DNA of 64,000 nt from Pelagibacteraceae bacterium AG-447-N18 (GTDB lineage Bacteria; Pseudomonadota; Alphaproteobacteria; Pelagibacterales; Pelagibacteraceae): contig QCQE01000003.1 of the NCBI GenBank assembly GCA_003212275.1, forward strand, positions 1-64,000. The letters are read 5' to 3'. Under the pieces are notes generated by a model that did not search any database, was not told the origin of the DNA, and was given only the letters and a program-made list of their open reading frames with translations. The position numbers and the translations under genes were made by a program. Position 1 is the stretch's first letter. Each line of letters starts with the position of its first letter. Positions 25,388 through 35,215 of the stretch are shown one piece after another.

Positions 25388-26826
25388 TATGCAACTTTAG
25401 ATTTTTTTAATTCGATATTTTCAAGATAAGATTTGATTGATAAAGCAGCATCTCTACCATCTTTAATTGCCCAAACAACTAAAGATGCACCTCTTACAAT
25501 ATCCCCGGCAGCAAAGACACCTTTAATATTAGTTTCCATAGTGTCAAAGTCTGTTTTAATTGTTCCCCATTTTGTAACTTGTAATTCTTGTGCCTCAAAT
25601 AATAATGGCAAGTTTTCTGGATCAAATCCTAAAGCTTTTATTACCATATCTGCTTTAATTTCAAATTCGGATCCTTGTTTAATTTCTGGTCTTCTTCTAC
25701 CTGAGTCATCTGGATCTCCAAGTTGAATTTGATCTACAATTAATTTTTCAATTTTATTTTTCCCTCTAAATTCTTTTGGACTAGACAACCAAACAAATTC
25801 GACACCCTCTTCTTCTGCATTAGCTACTTCTCTTGCAGATCCAGGCATGTTATCTTTATCTCTTCTATATAAACATTTAACTGAATTAGCTTTTTGTCTT
25901 ACAGATGTTCGAACACAATCCATTGCGGTATCTCCACCTCCAATAACAACTACATCTTTACCTTCAGCATTTAATATACCTTTATCGAATAAATCAACTT
26001 TATCTCCCAACCCTTTTTTGTTTGATGCCGTTAAAAACTCCATAGCAGGAAAAATATTATCTAAATCATTACCTGGTAGATTAATTTCTCTTGGTTTATA
26101 AACTCCAGTAGCAATTAAAATTGCATCATGTTTTTTTCTCAATTGCTCTAAAGTTGCATCCTTACCAACCTCAAAATTTTGTTCAAATTTAATTCCACCA
26201 TCTTTCAACAATTTTGTTCTCCTCTCGACCACATGTTTTTCTAATTTAAAATTTGGAATTCCATAAATTAACAAACCGCCCGCTCTGTCATATCTGTCAT
26301 AAACAGTAATTTGATATCCATTTTTCCTAAGTTGTTCAGCAGCTGCCAGTCCAGCGGGTCCAGCACCAATTATTCCAACACTTTGGTCTTTTTCGTGTTT
26401 GATTGATATAGGCTTTACCCATCCGTTCTCCCAAGCACTATCAGTAATATATTTTTCAACTGATCCAATTGTTACAGTGCCATGACCTGACTGCTCAATA
26501 ACACAATTACCCTCACATAATCTGTCTTGAGGGCATATTCTGCCACAAACCTCAGGCATATTATTTGTACTTTGAGATAATTCATAAGCTTCCTTCAATC
26601 TGCCTTCAGCAGTCAATTTAAGCCAATCAGGAATGTTGTTACTTAAAGGACAATGGACTTGGCAAAAAGGAACGCCACATTGAGAGCATCTACTTGATTG
26701 CTCTTGTGCTTTTTGAGTGATAAATTCATCATAGATTTCATTAAAATCGTCTTTCCTATTATCAACTCCTCTTTTAGGTGGGGTTTGTTGACCTATTTTT
26801 ACGAATTTTAGCATTTTATCAGTCAT
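25387..26826 (-). CDS. gltD: Glutamate synthase small subunit
   Basis: RCSQCGVPFCQVHCPLSNNIPDWL, GAGPAGLAAAEQLRKNGYQITVYDR, VIGGGDTAMDCVRTSVR. Confidence 0.96.
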   Translation of the reverse strand: MTDKMLKFVKIGQQTPPKRGVDNRKDDFNEIYDEFITQKAQEQSSRCSQCGVPFCQVHCPLSNNIPDWLKLTAEGRLKEAYELSQSTNNMPEVCGRICPQDRLCEGNCVIEQSGHGTVTIGSVEKYITDSAWENGWVKPISIKHEKDQSVGIIGAGPAGLAAAEQLRKNGYQITVYDRYDRAGGLLIYGIPNFKLEKHVVERRTKLLKDGGIKFEQNFEVGKDATLEQLRKKHDAILIATGVYKPREINLPGNDLDNIFPAMEFLTASNKKGLGDKVDLFDKGILNAEGKDVVVIGGGDTAMDCVRTSVRQKANSVKCLYRRDKDNMPGSAREVANAEEEGVEFVWLSSPKEFRGKNKIEKLIVDQIQLGDPDDSGRRRPEIKQGSEFEIKADMVIKALGFDPENLPLLFEAQELQVTKWGTIKTDFDTMETNIKGVFAAGDIVRGASLVVWAIKDGRDAALSIKSYLENIELKKSKVA

Positions 26827-27010
26827 AAATTTTTATAAATTTATCGCAAAATATACATAGTTTTTATTAGTAAAAGAAATAAATAGGTCAGTTATTATTA
26901 CCTAATTACAATAATATTTAGCTTAAAATCTACTTAATCTGATTTTTGCATACCTAATATGATTAAATCGAATTGTTTAAAATGAATATTTTTTAAGCTA
27001 CGACACATGT

Positions 27011-27778
27011 ATGTTGCAAGATTTTATAGAAATTTTGATTCTTTCTGCTGTTCAAGGAATTTCTGAGTTTTTACCCATAAGTTCGTCAGCTCATTTAATA
27101 TTGGTGTCAAATTTTTATGATTTAGAAACAAGTTCTTTATTAATAGACATAAGTCTACATTTAGGCTCATTAATTGCAGTAATTTTTTATTTTAGAAAAG
27201 AGCTATTTGATCTAAGAAATAATAATAGGTTATTAAGTTTAATAATTATTGGCTCCTTGCCTTTAATATTTTTTGGATACATTTTATATTCCACTGAATT
27301 TATTCATCTTTTAAGAAACACAAAAATAATTGCATCAACAACACTATTTTTTGGTTTCATACTTTTCTTTGCTGATCAAAGAAAAATTGATCGGAATATT
27401 TCTACAGATTTAAATATTAAATCAGTTTTATTAATTGGTATATTTCAAATATTAGCGTTGATACCAGGAGTTAGTAGGGCTGGAATAACGATTACGGCAG
27501 CAAGATTTTTGAATTTCAATAGAACAGACGCTAGTAAAATTTCTTTTTTACTGTCTATACCTGCATTAGCAGGAGCAAGCTTCCTAGGTTTAAGAGAGGC
27601 TTTTGAACAATCAATAGAAATTAATTATTTATTATTAATTGCTACTTTTTTATCATTTATGTTTTCATTTTTTACAATTAAGTATTTTCTTAAATTTATA
27701 AGTAAAATTTCTTTTAATGTATTTGTAATTTATCGGATAATTCTTGGCTTAATTTTATTTTATATAATATATATTTAA
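27011..27778 (+). CDS. uppP: Undecaprenyl-diphosphatase
   Basis: AVQGISEFLPISSSAHLIL and PGVSRAGITITAARF (BacA/UppP motifs). Confidence 0.94.
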   Translation: MLQDFIEILILSAVQGISEFLPISSSAHLILVSNFYDLETSSLLIDISLHLGSLIAVIFYFRKELFDLRNNNRLLSLIIIGSLPLIFFGYILYSTEFIHLLRNTKIIASTTLFFGFILFFADQRKIDRNISTDLNIKSVLLIGIFQILALIPGVSRAGITITAARFLNFNRTDASKISFLLSIPALAGASFLGLREAFEQSIEINYLLLIATFLSFMFSFFTIKYFLKFISKISFNVFVIYRIILGLILFYIIYI

Positions 27779-28665
27779 CTTGCTTTCCTTATTAATGGAA
27801 CTAATTGAGATAATAAAACTCCACTTAATATAAAAAAACAACCAAGTAAATTATTAATGCCTAATATTTGATTTAAAAGAAACCAGGCAGCAATTGTTGC
27901 AAATACACCCTCCAAAGAAAAAATTATTGCTGCTGGTGCTGGAGTTATATTTCTTTGAGCATAAATTTGTAAAACAAATGCAAAACCACCTGATAAAATA
28001 CCAGCATATAAAATCGAGTCTATTTCATTTAATATATTATCGATTACAAATTCTTCAGAAAATAAACCTATTATAAATGAGAATAGAGCAACTAGCAGAG
28101 TTTGAATTGCACCAATGGTCAATGGTAGATTGTACTTTTTGACAATCATACCAGTAAAAATAATATGTGTACTCCAAAATAAAGCTCCTAATACCACAAG
28201 GGTATCACCTAATCTTACAGTTGCATCTTGAAAATTTGTTAATAAATATCCGCCAATTAAACATAAAATTACTGATGGCCATACACTCCAGTGTAAAAAA
28301 TCTTTTTTAAAGATGAAAATAATTATTGGGACCATTGGCACATAAAAAATTGTAAAAAAAGCAGCATTTGCTACATCAGTGTAAAGCAACGCAACCTGTT
28401 GTAATGCTGAGCCCAAAAATAATGATAGTCCGATTAAAAAGGACAGGATAGCGAATGTTTTTGTATCAAACCTAAATTCTTTTTTTAGTTTTTTTGCTTC
28501 AAACATTAATGCTAAAGGAACAATTGCTAAAAAACCCACAAAAAATCTTACTGAATTAAAAGTGAATGGGCCGATGTCGTCCATGCCTGTATCTTGTGCA
28601 ATAAATGTAGTCCCCCAAATGAAAGTGCATAATAGTGCACTAAATAATGAGAGAGTTTTTGACAT
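27775..28665 (-). CDS. DMT-superfamily (EamA) transporter
   Basis: About 10 predicted TM segments; FIWGTTFIAQ and SLEGVFATIAAW EamA patterns. Confidence 0.85.
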   Translation of the reverse strand: MSKTLSLFSALLCTFIWGTTFIAQDTGMDDIGPFTFNSVRFFVGFLAIVPLALMFEAKKLKKEFRFDTKTFAILSFLIGLSLFLGSALQQVALLYTDVANAAFFTIFYVPMVPIIIFIFKKDFLHWSVWPSVILCLIGGYLLTNFQDATVRLGDTLVVLGALFWSTHIIFTGMIVKKYNLPLTIGAIQTLLVALFSFIIGLFSEEFVIDNILNEIDSILYAGILSGGFAFVLQIYAQRNITPAPAAIIFSLEGVFATIAAWFLLNQILGINNLLGCFFILSGVLLSQLVPLIRKAS

Positions 28666-28669
28666 ATTT

Positions 28670-29944
28670 TTACACAGCTAATTTGTAAGCAAAATTTTTT
28701 CCAAGATTGTCTTTCAAATCGTTGTTAAATCGAGCTGCTTCAGCTCCATCAATTATTCTGTGATCATATGATAAAGATAAAGGTAACATTGTTCGTGTAA
28801 TAAATTTTCCATCAATAAAAATTTGTTTTTTTTGAGATTTGCCAACTCCCAAAATTGCAACTTCAGGATAATTAATTATAGGTGTAAAAAAAGAACCGCC
28901 AATACCTCCTAGACTTGTTATTGTCATGGAACCACCAAATAATTCTTTTTTATCAATTTTAAGATTCCTGCACTGATCACTTAATTTTTTAAGTTCGTTG
29001 CCAATTAATGAAATATTCTTATTATCAGCATTTCTTAGTTTTGGAACCATAAGTCCATGCTTCGTATCTACTGCTATTCCAATATGGTAATACTTTTTTA
29101 AGGTCATTTTTCCTTTATCAATTTCATCTATAGATGAATTAAAATTTGGAAATTTTTTAAGTGATGCAGTTAATGCTTTGACGATAAAAGCTAAAGGAGT
29201 AATTTTTTTTTTTTCTCCAGTGTAAATATCTGTAAGAGATGTTCTAAACTCCTCTAATTCAGTTATATCTGCTTCATCATGATTGGTCACATGGGGAATA
29301 TTGGTCCAAGAATTCATTAGATATTTAGACGAAAGTCTCTTCACTCTTGGAATATCCTTTATTTCTGTTTTTCCAAATTCAGAGTGAGGATATTCTAGTT
29401 CTATCGTTTCATCTTTTTTGAATTCTTTTTCAGAATTTCTTCTAGGTTTATTTGCGACAAATGACTTTACATCACTTTCAATTACTCTTCCTAGTCTTTC
29501 ACTACCTTCAACTTTACTAATATCAACACCAAGTTCTCTTGCAAATTTTCTGACTTTTGGTGAGGCTGCAGTTTTTTTAGAAAAATCTGTTACGATAACA
29601 TTTTTTGATCCAACTTCTCTTCTAATTTCTATTTTTTTTTCCTTAGTATTTTCTTTTTTAATTGTTTTTATTTCTTCAGTTTTTAATTGAGTTTCTACTT
29701 GATTGTCTTTTAATTCAATTTCTAATATTTTATCACCCTCAGAAACCTTATCCCCAACATTTAAATTTAATTCTGTAACTATTCCATTATGTAATGAGGG
29801 TATTTCAACACTCGATTTATCACTTTCAATTGTTATTAAAGGATCATTTTTTTTAATCTCTTGACCCTTTTTGACTATAATTTCAATAACCTCTACATCT
29901 TTAAATTCACCAATATTTGGAACTTTTATATCTTTTTTGGGCAT
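28670..29944 (-). CDS. aceF: Pyruvate dehydrogenase E2 (dihydrolipoyl acetyltransferase)
   Basis: Lipoyl domain IESDKSSVEIPS, peripheral-subunit-binding region, catalytic SYDHRIIDGAEAARF. The supplied ORF starts at 30022, but the MPKKDIKVPNIGEF start at 29944 fits better because it clears the aceE 3' end. Confidence 0.93.
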   Translation of the reverse strand: MPKKDIKVPNIGEFKDVEVIEIIVKKGQEIKKNDPLITIESDKSSVEIPSLHNGIVTELNLNVGDKVSEGDKILEIELKDNQVETQLKTEEIKTIKKENTKEKKIEIRREVGSKNVIVTDFSKKTAASPKVRKFARELGVDISKVEGSERLGRVIESDVKSFVANKPRRNSEKEFKKDETIELEYPHSEFGKTEIKDIPRVKRLSSKYLMNSWTNIPHVTNHDEADITELEEFRTSLTDIYTGEKKKITPLAFIVKALTASLKKFPNFNSSIDEIDKGKMTLKKYYHIGIAVDTKHGLMVPKLRNADNKNISLIGNELKKLSDQCRNLKIDKKELFGGSMTITSLGGIGGSFFTPIINYPEVAILGVGKSQKKQIFIDGKFITRTMLPLSLSYDHRIIDGAEAARFNNDLKDNLGKNFAYKLAV

Positions 29945-29945
29945 T

Positions 29946-32900
29946 CTATAATTTTGTTGGCATAGGTTTATCAATATCAATCTTATACTTTTTGATTGCT
30001 TCTTTTGCATATTTTGATGCAATAAGCTGTTCCTTAGCTAAAATACTTAAACCATATGTTGTGATATGTTCCTTATCAACTTCAAAAAATTTTCTTAACT
30101 TCTTTCTTGTATCACTTCGACCAAATCCATCCGTTCCTAATGAATAAAAACTTTTATTTACGTATGGTCTAATCTGGTCAGAATTCATTCTCATATAATC
30201 AGAAGCTGCTAAAATTGGTCCTTCAGTATTACCCAAACATTTTTCTACATAGCTTTTTTTAGGCTCTTTATCAGGATTTAGAAGATTGTATCTCTCTACC
30301 TCAAGGCCATCCCTTCTTAATTCATTAAAGCTGGTTACACTCCAAATCTCACTATCGATTTGATACTCATTTTGTAATATTTCGGCACCAGCTATCATTT
30401 CTCTTAAGATTGTGCCAGATCCAAGAAATTGAATTTTAGTTTTTTTATACTTGTTAAACTCCTTTATTTTATACATTCCTTTTAAAATACCATCCTCACA
30501 TGATTTATCTTTTGGCATTTCTGGATGAGGATAATTTTCATTCATGGTCGTAATGTAATAGAAAATATTCTCTTTTTTCTCATGCATTCTTCTTAAACCT
30601 TCTCGAAAAATGACTGCAAGCTCGTAGTGAAATGTTGGATCGTATGATCTGCAATTAGGAATAGTTGAAGCCATCAAATGACTATGACCATCTTGATGTT
30701 GTAAACCTTCCCCAGCAAGAGTTGTTCTTCCAGCGGTTGCTCCGATCAAAAACCCTCTGGACTGGCTATCAGCACCCGCCCAAGCAAAATCACCAATTCT
30801 CTGAAAGCCAAACATTGAGTAAAAAAGATAAATTGGGATCATTTCTATATCATGGTTTGTATATGAAGTTCCTGCAGCGATCCAAGATGACATCGCTCCA
30901 GCCTCGTTAATTCCTTCCTCTAAAACTTGACCACTCTTTTCCTCTTTATACGAACTTAATTGAGCAGAATCTTCTGGCTCATATTTTTGACCTTCATGAG
31001 CATAAATTCCTATTTTTTGGAAAAAACCCTCCATTCCGAATGTTCTAGCCTCATCAGGTATGATTGGAACCAGTCTTGGTGCAACATTTTTATCTCTCAA
31101 AAGGTTTGTTAACATTCTGACCAATGCCATTGTGGTCGACATTTCTTTTTCACCTGTAGAAACTTTCATATTATCGAAAATATCTTTTGGTGGTGCTTTA
31201 ACAGGTTTCGCATAAGTTGTTCTTTCAGGAATAAAACCACCCAGTTGAATTCGTCTTTCATTTATGTATTTAATCTCTGGAGAATTTTGATCAGGCTTGT
31301 AGTATTCAATATTCTTAACTTGTTGATCTGTTAATGGAACATCAAACCTATCTCTGTAATACATTAAGTCGTCGATATCTAACTTCTTAGTCTGGTGAGT
31401 TGTATTTACACTCTCACCACTTTTGCCCATTCCATAACCCTTAATAGTTTTTGCAATTACAACTGTAGGACTTCCAACATTTTTAGATGCTTTATCATAA
31501 GCTGCAAAAACTTTATGAGGGTCGTGACCACCCCTGTTTAATCGCCAAATATCTTTGTCTGAAAGACTGGAAACCAACTCTTTGGTCTCTAAATATTTTC
31601 CAAAAAATTTTTCTCTCACATACGCACCGTCCCTTGCTTTCATTGCTTGATACTCGCCATCGACAGTCTCATTCATTGTTTTAACTAAATGACCTGTTTT
31701 ATCATTGGCAAGCAATGGATCCCAATAAGAGCCCCAAATAACTTTTATAACATTCCATCCTGCACCTCTAAATATTCCCTCTAATTCCTGAATTATTTTT
31801 CCGTTTCCTCGAACTGGTCCGTCTAGTCTTTGAAGATTACAATTTACAACAAATATTAAGTTATCTAATTTTTCTCTTGCAGCTAAACCAATCGCGCCTA
31901 AAGATTCAGGTTCATCCATTTCTCCATCACCTAAAAATGCCCAAACTTTTCTACCTTCATCTTTGATGAGACCTCTGTTGATCAAGTACTTCATGAATCT
32001 TGCTTGATAAATTGCAAGCATTGGACCTAATCCCATGGACACTGTTGGAAATTGCCAAAAATTCGGCATTAGCCAAGGATGAGGATATGAGGAAAGACCA
32101 CCAGGGTTTACTTCTTGTCTAAAACTATCTAATTGTTTTTCGTTAAGTCTACCTTCTAGATAAGCTCTAGCGTACATACCTGGAGCGCTATGACCTTGAA
32201 AATAAATTAAATCTCCACCAAATTTATTATTTTTAGCTCTCCAAAAATGATTCATACCAACATCGTAAAGAGTTGCAGCAGACGCAAAAGTTCCAATATG
32301 CCCTCCAAGTTCTGGGAATTTTTTATTTGCTCTAACTACCATTGCGGCAGCATTCCATCTAATTAAAGATCTAATTCTTCTCTCTATGTTTTGATCTCCA
32401 TTAGATTTTTTTTCCTCGTTGACTGGTATAGTGTTTATATAAGGAGTATTTTGCGTATAGGGTATATTGGCACCCTCCATATAAGCTTTGTTAATAAGTT
32501 CTTTAATTAAATAATGTGCCCTCTGATTTCCGTCTTTTTCTATTACTGCTGACAAAGACTCTAGCCATTCACTTGTTTCTAGTGGATCGATATCCCCTTC
32601 TTTAACTACTTGGATTATTTTTGGTTTTTCGGTCTCAATTATCTTTTGTGGAATATTATGGTCCTGATGTTTTCTTAAAGTGCTCTCAGCTTCTTGAATT
32701 AAATTTTCAGTTTCTTTTGGAACACTTTCTTTTTGAGATAATGATTGATTTGAAGAAATATTTATTAATAGATCTCCCTTTGAAACCTTATCTCCAACTT
32801 TAACATTTACAGACTCGACTTTGCCAGAAAATATTGATGGTATTTCAACACTCGATTTATCACTTTCAATAGTAACAACAGGATCATTTTTTTTAATATC

Positions 32901-32981
32901 TTGACCCTCTTTTACTAAAAGTTCTATAACTTCCACGTTCTCAAAATCACCTATGTCAGGAACTAACAATTTTTCAGTCAT
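29946..32981 (-). CDS. aceE: Pyruvate dehydrogenase E1 (homodimeric AceE type) with N-terminal lipoyl domain
   Basis: Residues ~1-80 are a lipoyl domain (TEKLLVPDIGDFENVEVIELLVKEG...IESDKSSVEIPS), followed by full-length AceE (WLESLSAVIEKDG, FLGDGEMDEPES, HDPHKVFAAY). Confidence 0.94.
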   Translation of the reverse strand: MTEKLLVPDIGDFENVEVIELLVKEGQDIKKNDPVVTIESDKSSVEIPSIFSGKVESVNVKVGDKVSKGDLLINISSNQSLSQKESVPKETENLIQEAESTLRKHQDHNIPQKIIETEKPKIIQVVKEGDIDPLETSEWLESLSAVIEKDGNQRAHYLIKELINKAYMEGANIPYTQNTPYINTIPVNEEKKSNGDQNIERRIRSLIRWNAAAMVVRANKKFPELGGHIGTFASAATLYDVGMNHFWRAKNNKFGGDLIYFQGHSAPGMYARAYLEGRLNEKQLDSFRQEVNPGGLSSYPHPWLMPNFWQFPTVSMGLGPMLAIYQARFMKYLINRGLIKDEGRKVWAFLGDGEMDEPESLGAIGLAAREKLDNLIFVVNCNLQRLDGPVRGNGKIIQELEGIFRGAGWNVIKVIWGSYWDPLLANDKTGHLVKTMNETVDGEYQAMKARDGAYVREKFFGKYLETKELVSSLSDKDIWRLNRGGHDPHKVFAAYDKASKNVGSPTVVIAKTIKGYGMGKSGESVNTTHQTKKLDIDDLMYYRDRFDVPLTDQQVKNIEYYKPDQNSPEIKYINERRIQLGGFIPERTTYAKPVKAPPKDIFDNMKVSTGEKEMSTTMALVRMLTNLLRDKNVAPRLVPIIPDEARTFGMEGFFQKIGIYAHEGQKYEPEDSAQLSSYKEEKSGQVLEEGINEAGAMSSWIAAGTSYTNHDIEMIPIYLFYSMFGFQRIGDFAWAGADSQSRGFLIGATAGRTTLAGEGLQHQDGHSHLMASTIPNCRSYDPTFHYELAVIFREGLRRMHEKKENIFYYITTMNENYPHPEMPKDKSCEDGILKGMYKIKEFNKYKKTKIQFLGSGTILREMIAGAEILQNEYQIDSEIWSVTSFNELRRDGLEVERYNLLNPDKEPKKSYVEKCLGNTEGPILAASDYMRMNSDQIRPYVNKSFYSLGTDGFGRSDTRKKLRKFFEVDKEHITTYGLSILAKEQLIASKYAKEAIKKYKIDIDKPMPTKL

Positions 32982-33077
32982 TTTTAAAAGTTTTATACAT
33001 AAAAAAAATTTACTTAATCTTTAATTTTAACACATTCTATCCAATTTTTTGACACTCTTTATTGAAATACTCAAATA

Positions 33078-33188
33078 ATGATTAAAAAGTTATTAAATAT
33101 ATTTATTCAACCAAAATTCAACACATATAAAGATGCTAATGTGTGGATCCAAAAAATCTTGTTAGAGGAAAAATACGGAAAAATTAAT
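33078..33188 (+). CDS. possible 36-aa small protein MIKKLLNIFIQPKFNTYKDANVWIQKILLEEKYGKN
   Basis: Uninterrupted ATG..TAA in the gap between aceE and the thiolase; no clear RBS; not in the supplied ORF track (below its length cutoff). Confidence 0.3.
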
Positions 33189-33190
33189 TC

Positions 33191-34366
33191 CTAAATTTTT
33201 TCTACACATAGCGCAATTCCCATACCGCCACCTATACAAAGTGCGGCACAACCTCTTTCTTTATTCTGTTTTTTCATTTCATGTATAAGTGTCACAAGTA
33301 TTCTTGCTCCAGATGCACCTATTGGGTGACCTAAAGCAATAGCCCCACCATTTACATTAACTTTGTTTTCATCAATACCCAATTCACTGATAACTGCTAT
33401 AGCTTGAGCAGCAAAAGCCTCATTAATTTCAAATAAATCGATTTCATTTAAATTCCAATTTACTTTTTTTGATGCTTGGCGGATAGCTTCTATAGGACCA
33501 AGACCCATTAAAGACGGTTCCAAACCAACAGATGCCCAGGAAATAATTTTAGCCAATGGTTTAAGTGAATTTTGTTGAGCTTCCTTAAATGTAGTTAATA
33601 ATAAAGCAGCTGCTCCATCATTTATACCAGATGAGTTTCCGGGTGTCACAGTCCCACCATCTTTAAAAGCTGTTTTTAATTTTTCTAAATCAGATAATTT
33701 TAAATCTTTTCTTGGGTGTTCATCTTTTTTTAAAATAATACCTTTGTGATTTATCTGCACTATTTCATCATCAAATTTATTATTTTCAATTGCAATTTCT
33801 GTTTTTTTTTGGGATTTAAGAGCAAATTCATCTTGTTGTTTTCTGGAAATATTAAACTTTTTTGCAACATTTTCAGCTGTAACTCCCATGTGGTAATTTT
33901 TAAAAGCATCAGTTAAACCATCGTGAATCATAGTATTGATTAATTGATCTTTTGAAATTTCTTTTTTCTCTGAATTAAAATAAGAGTAAGGTGTCATCGA
34001 CATATTCTCTTGACCCCCGCAAATTACATTATTTGCATCTCCTAATTTAATTTGTTGATAACCTGAAATAATGGCCCTTAGTCCTGATCCACAAACTTGG
34101 TTTACTAAATAAGCAGGTTTGGATACAGGGATCCCAGCATTTACTGCTGCTTGTCTCGCAGGGTTCTGTCCTCCAGCAGCAGTCAAAACCTGGCCCATTA
34201 TTACTTCATCAATTTCATTATTAGATATTTTACTTCTTTTCAAAACCTCATTTATCACGATAGTACCAAGTTGATCTCCTTTCAAATCTTTTAATGATCC
34301 CTTATAAGTGCCTATAGGAGTCCTAACTGCACTACAAATGACCACGTCATCAGGTTTGTTGTTCAT
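33191..34366 (-). CDS. Acetyl-CoA C-acetyltransferase (thiolase)
   Basis: ICSAVRTPIGTYKGSL, NQVCGSGLRAI, NEAFAAQAIA, GGAIALGHPIGASGARI, CIGGGMGIA. The ORF track start is 34423; MNNKPDDVVICSAVRTP at 34366 is the likelier start. Confidence 0.94.
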   Translation of the reverse strand: MNNKPDDVVICSAVRTPIGTYKGSLKDLKGDQLGTIVINEVLKRSKISNNEIDEVIMGQVLTAAGGQNPARQAAVNAGIPVSKPAYLVNQVCGSGLRAIISGYQQIKLGDANNVICGGQENMSMTPYSYFNSEKKEISKDQLINTMIHDGLTDAFKNYHMGVTAENVAKKFNISRKQQDEFALKSQKKTEIAIENNKFDDEIVQINHKGIILKKDEHPRKDLKLSDLEKLKTAFKDGGTVTPGNSSGINDGAAALLLTTFKEAQQNSLKPLAKIISWASVGLEPSLMGLGPIEAIRQASKKVNWNLNEIDLFEINEAFAAQAIAVISELGIDENKVNVNGGAIALGHPIGASGARILVTLIHEMKKQNKERGCAALCIGGGMGIALCVEKI

Positions 34367-34437
34367 AAATTTTAATTTTATCTTATCATTAAAATACACT
34401 AAATATTGATATACTATAAACAAATATATTTATAAAT

Positions 34438-34514
34438 GCGCCTGTAGCTCAATTGGATAGAGCGCTTGGCTACGGACCAGGAGGTTCTGGGTTCGACTCC
34501 TAGCAGGCGCACCA
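34438..34514 (+). tRNA. tRNA-Arg (anticodon ACG), CCA encoded
   Basis: gcgcctgtagctcaattggatagagcgcttggctacggaccaggaggttctgggttcgactcctagcaggcgcacca: cloverleaf, loop CTACGGA. Confidence 0.96.
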
Positions 34515-34529
34515 TAAAAAAGGAAAATT

Positions 34530-34628
34530 ATGTTAAAATGGTTAGAAAAAATATCTCTTCAAATGTCAGTAATATATTTTTTTGTTTCTATTTTTGTAAT
34601 TATATTAATCTTAACTTTTGTATTATAA
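34530..34628 (+). CDS. 32-aa single-TM small protein MLKWLEKISLQMSVIYFFVSIFVIILILTFVL
   Basis: ATG preceded by aggaaaatt; hydrophobic helix; lies between tRNA-Arg and the thioesterase gene; below the ORF-track cutoff. Confidence 0.5.
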   Translation: MLKWLEKISLQMSVIYFFVSIFVIILILTFVL

Positions 34629-34634
34629 AAAATT

Positions 34635-35045
34635 ATGTCTAATCAATTTGAACAAATCAGTCTCAAACCAGGTTTTATGAAACATAACGGAGGCCTTTTA
34701 TTTAGAAATATCTCTGAAAATGAATACGAATTTAAATCAACGATTAATAATAATCATTTAAATGCTGCGGGAATTACTCATGGGGGTTATTTGTCTGCAC
34801 TGATAGATGCTGGTGCCGGCACAGCAGCACATAGATCAGCTGATAATGCACCCTGCGTAACAATTTCTTTAGATATAAAGTTTATTGGATCATCAAAAGT
34901 TAATGATGAAATCTACGGGAAAGTTAAAATATTAAAAAAAACAAAAACTCTTGTATTTTTATTTTGTGAGTTAAATTGTAATGGCAAGATAATTACGTCA
35001 GCATCAGGAATTTGGAAAATTTTAAAAATCAAAACAACCGACTAA
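34635..35045 (+). CDS. PaaI-family (hotdog) thioesterase
   Basis: NAAGITHGGYLSALIDAGAGTAAHRSA hotdog-fold pattern. Confidence 0.88.
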   Translation: MSNQFEQISLKPGFMKHNGGLLFRNISENEYEFKSTINNNHLNAAGITHGGYLSALIDAGAGTAAHRSADNAPCVTISLDIKFIGSSKVNDEIYGKVKILKKTKTLVFLFCELNCNGKIITSASGIWKILKIKTTD

Positions 35046-35215
35046 GCATTCAGCACATAATCTTTATAATTAATTTAATTATGTTAAGTTAAATTATTAT
35101 TTAAAAAAAAAATGAGAACTTTTTATCCATCGATTCGGTCATGTTTTAGTCTATTTTTGTTCTTTAACAACAACTACATCTGGTAGATAAAAATTAAGAT
35201 ATACCAAAGATAGAA

